Assembly (NCBI GenBank): GCA_937949555.1
Contig: CALEDV010000052.1
Span: forward strand, 1 to 47,500
DNA: 47,500 bases
From: an uncultured bacterium
GTDB lineage: Bacteria > Nitrospirota > Thermodesulfovibrionia > Thermodesulfovibrionales > Dissulfurispiraceae
Direction of reading: 5' to 3'
Below are positions 1-7,773 of the stretch, one piece after another (within the stretch, counting starts at the first letter, position 1; every line of letters begins with the position of its first letter). Position numbers and translations under genes: made by a program. Below the pieces are notes generated by a model. The model had not been told where the DNA came from, ran no database searches, and saw only the letters and a program-made list of their open reading frames with translations.

Positions 1-71
1 GGATTAGCTATATCAATATTTCAGATTATATTTCAAGACCTGACCCCAGCCTTCTCTTGCGCCCTGGGCGT
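1..71. other. Non-coding edge; possible REP/transposase-associated repeat end
   Basis: No reading frame fits this stretch. Positions 25-47 read, on the minus strand, GGGGTCAGGTCTTGAAATAT. This resembles a short sequence I recall as recurring beside REP-associated tyrosine (Y1) transposases and in dispersed repeats of deltaproteobacterial and Nitrospirota genomes. Only one copy is visible here and no transposase is in the window, so the call rests on recollection. A short GC-rich inverted repeat (CGCC-CTG-GGCG, 60-70) sits directly after the stop codon of the decarboxylase gene; it lacks a T tract and is at best a weak terminator. Confidence 0.25.
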
Positions 72-1205
72 TTATATCAATATGGTTTTGGGTATTGAGA
101 AGCCATTGAATTCTGAGGCATAGGAGATTGTATAGGCGCCGCTGCTTAGTATTAAAACCCTGTTGCCCACTTCGGGTTCCGGGATCTCTACATCCTTATC
201 AATCACATCAAAACTGTCGCAACTGGGTCCTGCAATAATCCATTTAGTCGGGGCGCTCCTACTGCCCACTACATATTTATACTTAATGCCACCAACGCTT
301 TCCATAAGTCCATTAAAAACCCCTACATCTATATAAAGCCAGTTCTCATCACCCCTTGTTGCCTTTCCTATAACGGTAGCGACAAATACGCCTGCATCTC
401 CAACTACTGCCCTTCCTGGCTCAATAAAAATGTCAATTCCCTCTGGAAATTTTTGTTTTAGAGACCTCGATATCCGCTTCTCTATGCCCTTTATCTCTAT
501 AACATCCTTTGTGTAACGGATAGGATAACCGCCTCCGAGATTTAACAGTCGCAACTTAAGCCCCCTTTCGCTGCATATATCCCAGAGTTCCCTAGCCTTT
601 TCTATAGCGCCGTGCCAGTTGTAGGCATTGTTGCACTGTGAACCCACATGAAAGGTTATTCCCGATGGATCAAGTCCCTTTTCCTTAGCATACAAAAGCA
701 GTTCTGCCGCCTCATCTATCTCAACTCCAAACTTCTTGCTAAGCGGCCATTCGCTACCCTCATTATTTACAGTTAGCCTTATGTAAACTGAACAGCCTGG
801 CACATAGCGGGAAAGTTTATCCACCTCAGCCCTTGAGTCAAAGGCATAGTATCGCACACCATAGTCTCTTGCCTCTGAAAGAAATCTAAAGGTTTTCACT
901 GGATTGCTTGTTATGATTCGCTCGGCAGGCACATTGAGGTTTTTAAGAATTGCTAATTCCCCCTCAGAGGCGATCTCAAAACCCACATCCATACCTGCTA
1001 TTAATCTAAGTATTTCGATATCAGGGTTTGCCTTGACCGCATAAAATACCCTTGCGCCTCCAATCCCCCTGCCAATGAGCCTTATCTTTTCTTTCACTAT
1101 GTCTTTATCAACAAGCAAATAAGGGGGCGGCATATCATTGAGCGCTATATAATAAAGAACCTTTTCCCAGGTGCTCTTAGCGACAAAGTCAGGTGTCTTT
1201 TCCAT
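72..1205 (-). CDS. PLP-dependent ornithine/lysine decarboxylase (alanine-racemase fold type III)
   Basis: The 377-aa product decarboxylates a basic amino acid, most likely ornithine to putrescine, feeding polyamine synthesis in the cytoplasm. The PLP lysine lies in YAVKAN (Lys58). HVGSQ, the glycine loop GGGYP and EPGR follow in the family order. The C-terminal GPSCDSFDVI carries the Cys (about 329) that crosses the dimer interface in eukaryote-type ornithine decarboxylases, and ends near FNGF. Length is normal for the ODC-like branch, which is shorter than DapA-pathway LysA or biosynthetic arginine decarboxylase. The ATG abuts the TAA of the thymidylate kinase gene with no gap, so the two are probably translationally coupled. 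Lysine or carboxynorspermidine as substrate cannot be excluded from sequence alone. Confidence 0.85.
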   Translation of the reverse strand: MEKTPDFVAKSTWEKVLYYIALNDMPPPYLLVDKDIVKEKIRLIGRGIGGARVFYAVKANPDIEILRLIAGMDVGFEIASEGELAILKNLNVPAERIITSNPVKTFRFLSEARDYGVRYYAFDSRAEVDKLSRYVPGCSVYIRLTVNNEGSEWPLSKKFGVEIDEAAELLLYAKEKGLDPSGITFHVGSQCNNAYNWHGAIEKARELWDICSERGLKLRLLNLGGGYPIRYTKDVIEIKGIEKRISRSLKQKFPEGIDIFIEPGRAVVGDAGVFVATVIGKATRGDENWLYIDVGVFNGLMESVGGIKYKYVVGSRSAPTKWIIAGPSCDSFDVIDKDVEIPEPEVGNRVLILSSGAYTISYASEFNGFSIPKTILI

Positions 1206-1907
1206 TTATAGGAACCTCTTTTTCTGTAGTTTGTCTAATATTATTTCGCTTATATCTTCAGGACTTAAGATGTCGCCTTTAGAGGTATAACATCTCACAA
1301 AGGTGACATCCTTGGAGCTTGCTGCTATTTCTTTGTATTGTCTAATTACCTTTGCTTGATAGGCTGTGTCTTTTTCGTGAATATCATAACAATCCCTTAA
1401 TAAATAATCCCTGTCGGTTCCATGCCTTTTCTTGTTTAGGTTAGCAAGGATAAAATTGGTAGGCACATCAAGGTATATATATAAATCTGGTTTGATTATC
1501 CTGTTATGCCTGAATTCTAAATTGTAAAGCCAACTGGCAAATCTTTCCCTATCTGAGGCCTTTGCTATTTTTGCCCCCTGATAGGCAAGATTTGAAAGGT
1601 AGTACCTGTCGGATATTACAAGCATCTCTGAGGCAACCCATTTTCTTATATGCCTGTCAGCATCCTTTCTATCACAGGCATATAATAGTGAAGCAAGATA
1701 GGGATTGACAGCCTGGGCTTTTCCAAAGGCGCCGTTAAGATACAAGGAGATCAATGCTCCATAGGGCTTATGATTGTAACGGGGAAAGTGAATAAATTTA
1801 TGTCTTACAGGGATCTTTTTAAGGTGTTTGCACAGGCGGCCTATTTGTGTGCTTTTGCCGCATCCATCAGGTCCTTCAATGACAATAAAGCCTCCTCTGC
1901 TGTTCAT
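1206..1907 (-). CDS. tmk: Thymidylate kinase (dTMP kinase)
   Basis: This cytoplasmic kinase converts dTMP to dTDP with ATP for DNA synthesis. The 233-aa product starts with the P-loop GPDGCGKSTQ (about residues 12-21). It continues with a DRYYLSNLAYQG segment matching the dTMP-binding DR(Y/F) region, and ends with a LID-like stretch KKRHGTDRDY. Length is slightly above the usual 200-215 aa. It lies between the methyltransferase-like gene (7 bases upstream) and the decarboxylase (no gap) and reads as part of one minus-strand operon. The sequence is somewhat divergent from typical bacterial Tmk in the core, but the fold and motifs are clear. Confidence 0.85.
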   Translation of the reverse strand: MNSRGGFIVIEGPDGCGKSTQIGRLCKHLKKIPVRHKFIHFPRYNHKPYGALISLYLNGAFGKAQAVNPYLASLLYACDRKDADRHIRKWVASEMLVISDRYYLSNLAYQGAKIAKASDRERFASWLYNLEFRHNRIIKPDLYIYLDVPTNFILANLNKKRHGTDRDYLLRDCYDIHEKDTAYQAKVIRQYKEIAASSKDVTFVRCYTSKGDILSPEDISEIILDKLQKKRFL

Positions 1908-1914
1908 ATTGGAG

Positions 1915-2922
1915 TTATGTCATATCCTCTCTGAGTCTCATCAGTATCTGGACAACTTTTATTGCCTCATCAATTGTACGAGAGCCTAAACCGCATGAGG
2001 GGGTAAGCAGGCTCCTTGTGCTTATTAATTCTTTGTCTATTGTCTTAGACAGGTTCATGATGTTGCTATGGAGACGATGAAAGACATCATCGTAGGTTGC
2101 CTTAAGTAGAGAATCAGAGGTAGGCACTATACCCCAGGCAAGGCCTCCCCCTTGAAGCAAAAATTCTTTTATGTCTGAGGCATATAGATTAAAGGTCTCA
2201 AAATAGTCAAAACTGTCAAAACTCAACATATCCACATTGCTTGCTATAACCGCCTTCCAGTCTGCCTTGCCACAGCAGTGAATACAAGATATTGCCCCTG
2301 CTTCCCTGATTACTCCTGTAATCTCTCTCAACAATCTTACAACTTCATTTCCATCGACGCCCATGAAGGCGGTGCTGCCTATAGCAGTGAATACTGGTTC
2401 ATCTATAAATATAAGCACATTGCCCGTAATCTGCTTTAACAGGTCAATCTGCCAAAGCGTCTTTGCCTTTAATGTCATCAGGGCTATCTCTCTGAGTTCT
2501 TCATCAAAATAGATATATTTCCCTGAACCATCCCTCAAGGAGAGCGTAAAGGTTAGAGGTCCTGTAATATGTCCCTTGATAGCAAGAGGAGAGCTCGCCT
2601 TTAATTTTTTTAAAAAACAATGTAACCCTGCTGCAAATTCAGAGGATATAGCTATTCTAGCGCCTTCGGTGCAGCCCTCATAAAATCTTTCCAGTTCATC
2701 GCTCTGGTCCCTTATTACAGAGACTGTCTCCCTTTCATTGTCCAGTCTGAGAAAAGGCATTCCCTCTGAGAATTGCGCAACCATGGACTCTTTAAAGGAC
2801 ATCCTCGGCAGTTGGGGCCAAAAGGGTATGTCAAAACACCTCAGAACAAACTCCAATGCCTCTTCAGGGTCTCTATGAGGGAGACTTCCTATGCCAGTAG
2901 TAGTAAAGGGGGTAAAAAACAC
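1915..2922 (-). CDS. MetE/UROD-like methyltransferase (cobalamin-independent methionine synthase-like family)
   Basis: The 335-aa product belongs to the UROD/MetE TIM-barrel superfamily. It opens with TTTGIGSLPHRDPEEAL, typical of the stand-alone MetE C-terminal-like group, and carries IDEPVF and a CIHCCGKADW segment. The His/Cys residues of that segment match the zinc ligands that activate a thiol substrate in MetE. Full MetE is about 750 aa, and the N-terminal folate domain is absent here, so the methyl donor is probably a corrinoid protein or another small donor rather than polyglutamyl-folate. The substrate is unknown. The start is GTG at 2920-2922, with AAGGAAA upstream overlapping the end of the preceding small gene; 3 bases separate the two genes. 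Confidence 0.7.
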   Translation of the reverse strand: MFFTPFTTTGIGSLPHRDPEEALEFVLRCFDIPFWPQLPRMSFKESMVAQFSEGMPFLRLDNERETVSVIRDQSDELERFYEGCTEGARIAISSEFAAGLHCFLKKLKASSPLAIKGHITGPLTFTLSLRDGSGKYIYFDEELREIALMTLKAKTLWQIDLLKQITGNVLIFIDEPVFTAIGSTAFMGVDGNEVVRLLREITGVIREAGAISCIHCCGKADWKAVIASNVDMLSFDSFDYFETFNLYASDIKEFLLQGGGLAWGIVPTSDSLLKATYDDVFHRLHSNIMNLSKTIDKELISTRSLLTPSCGLGSRTIDEAIKVVQILMRLREDMT

Positions 2923-2925
2923 AGT

Positions 2926-3018
2926 CTATTTCCTTCTCTGTGCCCTGGTTTGTTTGCGAAGCTTCTTGTGTTTATGCTTACGCATCTTCTTTTTACGCCA
3001 TTTTACAACGCTTCCCAC
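2926..3018 (-). CDS. AURKAIP1/COX24-domain (bS22/mS38-like) very small basic ribosomal protein
   Basis: This is a 30-codon gene on the minus strand: GTG start at 3016-3018, TAG stop at 2926-2928. A strong Shine-Dalgarno GGAGG (3026-3030) lies 7 bases before the start. The product begins MGSVVKWRKKKMRKHKHKK and ends in LRKQTRAQRRK, so it is almost half Lys/Arg. This pattern matches the bacterial AURKAIP1/COX24-domain family, whose mycobacterial member is the small-subunit protein bS22 and whose mitochondrial relative is mS38. In those ribosomes it binds 16S/12S rRNA near the decoding region. The gene precedes the MetE-like gene with 3 bases between stop and start. The nearby ATG at 3019-3021 is in another frame and stops after five codons. 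Confidence 0.8.
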   Translation of the reverse strand: MGSVVKWRKKKMRKHKHKKLRKQTRAQRRK

Positions 3019-3075
3019 ATCATCACCTCCCTTATTATTGTAGAAGCATAGATTAAGTTGAACTACGACAGCAGG

Positions 3076-6000
3076 CTAAGCTTTATTATGTCCTGCCTCT
3101 ATGCCCTTTGCAGCCTCCATAAATGCCTCTAACTGAAGTTGAGTCACCTGAGATTCTGTGCCATCATAGGGCACACTTATGCAGGGAATGCCGTAACTGC
3201 GGGATATAGATTTCAATACCGCTGTTACAATAGTGCCAGGCATACATCCAAAGGGCATGGCATTGATAATGCCGGTGGCGCCACGCTCTATTAAGTCGAT
3301 AGCCTTGCCTACACTGAGTATGGTCTCTCCCTCAAAGGAGTCGTGTATAAAGGGAGATGCCTTCTTTAGTACCTCTGCTGTCTCGGGCTCCCTCAGGGTC
3401 TTCAGGGCACCTTCAAAGATATGGGCATACCTGTGATGGGTTTTGTTCTGCACATATCTCGTTAAAAAGAGGTTCATAATAGCAGAATAGTCTTTTTTTA
3501 TCAACGCACGACGGAAAGAAATATGATTTACATAAAGAATCCACTCCTCCACAGGAGCAAGCCATGCCTCTCCGCCCAGAGCCTCAATCTTGTTGATGAG
3601 GTCTTCGTTGGAAAAGCGATGGGAACGGACATATATTTCGCCAATTATGCCAATTAAGGGTTTCTTATCCTCAATACGGCTGATGTTTTTAAACCTATCC
3701 CTTATTTCTTTCAGCAGTGGCTTGAGGTCAGTTTTTGGTTTCACCAGTTCGCTGTAAAGCCTCTGGTGATAATGTCTATAGAGGCTTTCTGATTCCCCTG
3801 CATTGATTTCGTAAGGCCTTGTCTCGTGTAGGCATTTCAGGAGCAGTTCGTTTGCCACAATACCCTGCCATGCAAGTTTTGAGAAATCACTGCCCACAAT
3901 ACCAAGTTCTCTGTAAAGCCCTTCATCTTGTGTGGGTGCAAAGACTGGCACATTGGCAAAACCTATTTGCTCAAGGACAAGTCTCTGTGCGTGATTGTAT
4001 TGTCCGAATCTGCACGGACCAGTGCCTGAGGGCATGAAAAAGGCTGATGTGTCTGGATCAAAGTCAGGAGAAAAAACCCTTTTGAGCATATCCCCTGTGG
4101 TTACAATAAAGGGGTAACACTCCTTGCCAGACACATATCTCTTGCCTATCTCAACAGACTCTCTGTCAGAGGCTGGCAGCACCTCTGCATCGGTCCCGCA
4201 GGCAACAAAGGCTGCCTTCAGGGCAATTGCATGGTCTGTCATGTTTGGTATATAAACCTTCCGCTTAAAGGTTGGACCCTTCTTTATAATCTCTGGTTTC
4301 TTCAGGGTTGCCTTTGGCTGAGAAAAGGCAATGTTGCTCCTGCCGCTGTTTTTCTGCTGCTCTATGCTGTCAAGGAATGCCTCACATCGAGTTATTGACC
4401 CTGCGTCGGCGCTGTGCTCATCAATCTCTATCTGTAGGTATGTCTTTTGTCCCATCTCTTTACGAAGGTATTTGAGTATGAATGAGTCAGGGCCACAGGA
4501 GAAATTGCCTATATAAATGGCATTTAGATTTGGAATATCTCGAATGACCCTTGCTGCCTTGAGAAATCTCTGCCCCGAACGCCAATACATATTAGGCCAG
4601 TCTGCACTTATAGAGACATCCTCAAGGGGAAGCATGTCCATAGGAAAGGTTAAGACATCCCTCTGAGAAAGCTTCTTTGGTATCTCCAGATTTACCCCAG
4701 AGTCAAAGGCATTGTAGGCCCTTCCAACAATTACAATAGCCTCTCTCCCCTGTTTGATATCCTTAAAAAGCTCAGACCCTCTACGCCTAAGCCAATCATC
4801 AAAGTCTGCCTGTTTCTTCTGCGCTATAGTTAGGGCATTGCGAATCTCTGACCTTTTAATCCCAAGGCGCTTAAAGGCAATATAGAGTTCCTCTTCAATG
4901 AACCTCCAACCCCGTGAGTAGTCAATAACGGGAGTAATTGCACTAATCCCCTTTAGGGCAAGCCTTGTGATATAGGGTATGGTTTGGGTGTAGGGACAGG
5001 CAACTGATCGCCCATATTCATAACCGCCCTGTGCCAGGTTTGTGATGCTCGGCGAAAAAACTGCCTCAATGTCTTGATCTATAAGCCACTTCACATGGCC
5101 ATGGGCGACCTTCACTGGGAAACAGGCCTCAGAGAGGACATTCTCCACCCCCAAGGTGACAATCTGTTTGTTTGTCTTTGGAGATACTAGGGTATCAAAG
5201 CCAAGCTCCCACAAAAGGGTGCTCCAGAAGGGCAGATAGTCGTGGAAATAAAATATGTAGGGCAACCCAATTTTTATGCCTCTGCCATTGCCGCTACGGG
5301 CAATATAATCCTGATGGCTCTGCCATAACCTCTCCTCTCGCTCTTGAAAGAGGTTTTCTGTAGCCTTGTATTGTGTCTTGCGAACATCATATTTTTCACA
5401 TCTTCCGCCATAATACAAATACCCTTCGTCGCCCTTTACTTTGACCCTGTTTATTTCACAGACATTTGGACAGCCCTTACATTCAAAGGAGTCTATATCA
5501 TATCCTCTCTGAGATATATCAAAGCCCTTGAATTGGCTTGCCTGCATCTTATCTTGCATGTAGTCCTTTGCTATCAGAGCCATTCCAATGGCGCCTGTCA
5601 CATCATGATTGGGCGGCACTGTTATCTCCCTGTCTAAATACTTTTCAAAGGCTGCAACTACAGCCTTATTGAAGGCAACGCCGCCTTGAAAGAATATGTT
5701 CTCCCCAATAGCCTTTCCAGTTACCACCCTGTTTATATAGTTTTGAACAATAGAGTAGGCAAGTCCTGCAAGGAGATCCCGCTTAGGCATGCCCTTTTGC
5801 AGGTTTGATACCAGAGAGTTTTCCATAAACACCGTGCATCGCTCGCCAAGTCTGCAGGGAGCAGAGGAACTGAACGCCCTTTCTGCGAACTCCTCTTTGA
5901 TGTCTATATCAAGCTTTTCAGCCTGCTCCTCAAGAAAGGAACCTGTCCCTGCAGCGCAGGCCTTGTTCATCTCAAAATCCACTATCACCCCGTTTCTTAT

Positions 6001-7272
6001 GCTTATGTACTTAGAATCCTGCCCGCCTATCTCAAAGATGGTATCCACCTTTGGATTAATGAATATGGCTGCTGTAGCCTGTGCGGTAATCTCGTTCTTG
6101 ACAACATCGGCCCCTACATAATCGGCTACCATGTATCTTCCTGAGCCTGTAGTGCCTACACCTGCTATCTCTACGGCGTTGCCGATCTCCTCAAAGATCT
6201 CCCTTAGTCCCTGATTAACGGCATCTATAGGTCTCCCTGCGGTCATTAAATAACGTTTTGCGAGGAGCGTGCCCCTGTCATCGAGAACAGCCAGATTTGT
6301 GCTTATGGACCCAATGTCAATGCCAAGATATGCCCTTATGGGTTTTGGAGGGCATTCACGAAGAGGGCTAAAGGAGTTGCCGTTTCTGTGCCTTTGCAGA
6401 AAGGAATCCCCTTCTCTTAGGAGCGGGTTGTAGCCTATCCCTCTGTCCGCAGAAAGCAATGTCTTTTCAAATGCCTCCAGATCCTCGAGGGTAAAGTTGT
6501 TGATCTTGCCTTCTTCAGCGTCTTTTAGGGCAGCCCCAAGGGCACCCATAAGGGCATAGTTTTCAGGAACAAAGATGTCCTCTATGCCGAGGGTTTCTTT
6601 AAAAGCCCTGAGCATTCCCTTGTTTGCCGCCACGCCTCCCTGGAAAGAAACAGGAGGTGCTATGTCAAGCCCTTTAGCAATGGAACCCTTGTAGTTCCTT
6701 GCAACAGCGAAGCATAGACCAGCTACTATGTCCTCCACAGGTGTGGCTATCTGCTGGAGATGGATCATGTCTGACTTTGCAAACACACTGCATCGTCCTG
6801 CTATCTTTGATGGCCTCTTTGAAAGCACTGCCATTTCGCTAAATTCCTCAATGCTCATTCGAAGCCTTTCAGCCTGTTGCTCCAAAAAGGAGCCTGTCCC
6901 TGCAGCGCACACCGAATTGAGGGCAAAGTCTTTTATCCCCTTTCTATCAAGGATTATTAATTTTGAATCCTCTCCGCCAAGTTCTATTATTGTTTTGACC
7001 TCGGGATAAAGGGTTCTGACTGAATAGGACTGTGAGACCAATTCATTCACAGGCTTGATGCGGAGCATTGAGCTTAACAGCCTACTGCCTGAGCCAGTCA
7101 TTGATAAAGAGCAATCAGGATAATTGCCCTTTAGCTGCCTTAATAACTCTATGGCTATCTTTGCAGGATTACCGTGATGTCTTGTGTAACTGCCTTGAAT
7201 CTTTTTAAGTCCAGCATCTAAAACTACAGTCTTTACAGAAACAGAACCAATATCAATGCCTATAAAATGCAT
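3076..7272 (-). CDS. Twin-domain acyl-CoA dehydratase activase-like protein with DUF2229
   Basis: The 1398-aa product fuses two ASKHA-type ATPase modules of the BadF/BadG/BcrA/BcrD activase family (about residues 1-265 and 314-575) to a CxxCxxxC segment (CKGCPNVC, about 600) and a long DUF2229/dehydratase-component-like region. Each activase copy begins with a phosphate loop (GIDIGSVSVKT; GIDIGSISTN). Each also keeps the two cysteines that in HgdC-type activases hold a [4Fe-4S] cluster between subunits (CAAGTGSF at Cys122 with GRCSVF at Cys161; CAAGTGSF with GERCTVF in copy two). Archetypal activases are about 260 aa and homodimeric; here the pair is covalent. In known systems ATP hydrolysis drives low-potential electron transfer to a 2-hydroxyacyl-CoA dehydratase or benzoyl-CoA reductase. 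No separate dehydratase is nearby, so the substrate is unknown. Confidence 0.85.
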   Translation of the reverse strand: MHFIGIDIGSVSVKTVVLDAGLKKIQGSYTRHHGNPAKIAIELLRQLKGNYPDCSLSMTGSGSRLLSSMLRIKPVNELVSQSYSVRTLYPEVKTIIELGGEDSKLIILDRKGIKDFALNSVCAAGTGSFLEQQAERLRMSIEEFSEMAVLSKRPSKIAGRCSVFAKSDMIHLQQIATPVEDIVAGLCFAVARNYKGSIAKGLDIAPPVSFQGGVAANKGMLRAFKETLGIEDIFVPENYALMGALGAALKDAEEGKINNFTLEDLEAFEKTLLSADRGIGYNPLLREGDSFLQRHRNGNSFSPLRECPPKPIRAYLGIDIGSISTNLAVLDDRGTLLAKRYLMTAGRPIDAVNQGLREIFEEIGNAVEIAGVGTTGSGRYMVADYVGADVVKNEITAQATAAIFINPKVDTIFEIGGQDSKYISIRNGVIVDFEMNKACAAGTGSFLEEQAEKLDIDIKEEFAERAFSSSAPCRLGERCTVFMENSLVSNLQKGMPKRDLLAGLAYSIVQNYINRVVTGKAIGENIFFQGGVAFNKAVVAAFEKYLDREITVPPNHDVTGAIGMALIAKDYMQDKMQASQFKGFDISQRGYDIDSFECKGCPNVCEINRVKVKGDEGYLYYGGRCEKYDVRKTQYKATENLFQEREERLWQSHQDYIARSGNGRGIKIGLPYIFYFHDYLPFWSTLLWELGFDTLVSPKTNKQIVTLGVENVLSEACFPVKVAHGHVKWLIDQDIEAVFSPSITNLAQGGYEYGRSVACPYTQTIPYITRLALKGISAITPVIDYSRGWRFIEEELYIAFKRLGIKRSEIRNALTIAQKKQADFDDWLRRRGSELFKDIKQGREAIVIVGRAYNAFDSGVNLEIPKKLSQRDVLTFPMDMLPLEDVSISADWPNMYWRSGQRFLKAARVIRDIPNLNAIYIGNFSCGPDSFILKYLRKEMGQKTYLQIEIDEHSADAGSITRCEAFLDSIEQQKNSGRSNIAFSQPKATLKKPEIIKKGPTFKRKVYIPNMTDHAIALKAAFVACGTDAEVLPASDRESVEIGKRYVSGKECYPFIVTTGDMLKRVFSPDFDPDTSAFFMPSGTGPCRFGQYNHAQRLVLEQIGFANVPVFAPTQDEGLYRELGIVGSDFSKLAWQGIVANELLLKCLHETRPYEINAGESESLYRHYHQRLYSELVKPKTDLKPLLKEIRDRFKNISRIEDKKPLIGIIGEIYVRSHRFSNEDLINKIEALGGEAWLAPVEEWILYVNHISFRRALIKKDYSAIMNLFLTRYVQNKTHHRYAHIFEGALKTLREPETAEVLKKASPFIHDSFEGETILSVGKAIDLIERGATGIINAMPFGCMPGTIVTAVLKSISRSYGIPCISVPYDGTESQVTQLQLEAFMEAAKGIEAGHNKA

Positions 7273-7365
7273 ATCCTGTTATTTATGCAAAAGAGCTATC
7301 TATCCTACATCCTAAGACCGTGAGGTTAATTACAACATCGCCTCAAACTGCCAGGAATATTGATG

Positions 7366-7689
7366 TTATTTCTTCTGCGCCTCCTTGGTAATGTCCTCAG
7401 CCCAACTCATTGCGGCTGATACCGTAGGGAACCCTACGGTGCTTGTAAGCAGTAAAAGGGCATGGAATATCTCCTCAGGCTTTGCCCCAGCCTCCAGAGC
7501 CCTTCTTGTATGGGAATGAACGGCTCCTTCAGACCTGATTGATGCTGCTGCAGCCAATTGTATTAAGTGGGCTGTCTTGCCATCAAGAGGACCTGAGGAC
7601 TTAACAGCCTTGCCCAGATTCTCTAGGGCAGTAAAATACTTTGGAAATCGCTTTTTGAAACTCTGATGAAGCGCCGGCACCTTTGCCAT
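7366..7689 (-). CDS. Carboxymuconolactone decarboxylase (AhpD-like) family protein lacking the redox CxxC
   Basis: The 107-aa product has the CMD fold pattern: a helical core with KTAHLIQLAAAA, then EGAVHSHTRRALEAG, then a C-terminal GFPTVSAAMSWAED helix. In AhpD the middle segment is ExxxCxxCxxxH with two redox cysteines. Here both positions are non-cysteine while the Glu and His are kept, so peroxidase-reductase activity is unlikely. GGAGGG lies just before the ATG. It sits alone between purH and the activase gene with 84- and 93-base gaps, so it may have its own transcript. The function is unknown. Confidence 0.75.
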   Translation of the reverse strand: MAKVPALHQSFKKRFPKYFTALENLGKAVKSSGPLDGKTAHLIQLAAAASIRSEGAVHSHTRRALEAGAKPEEIFHALLLLTSTVGFPTVSAAMSWAEDITKEAQKK

Positions 7690-7724
7690 CTTTACCCTCC
7701 TTATGGATCGATTTTAATATATCT

Positions 7725-7753
7725 ATTGTAGCAGAAAATACAGCTTTGCTGAA
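7725..7753 (-). promoter_or_regulatory. Possible sigma-70 promoter for the CMD-like gene
   Basis: Read on the minus strand there is TTCAGC (7748-7753), a 17-base spacer, and TACAAT (7725-7730). The -10 is good (5 of 6), the -35 weak (3 of 6). It lies about 35 bases upstream of the start codon and would start transcription inside the gap after purH. This is pattern matching only. Confidence 0.35.
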
Positions 7754-7773
7754 TCGTAGACAAAGGGGGCAGA

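Noticed and set aside
2773-3051. A plus-strand open frame across the MetE-like start and the small ribosomal gene
   Set aside because: It is antisense to two well-supported minus-strand genes and resembles no protein family; the small basic minus-strand gene explains the region.
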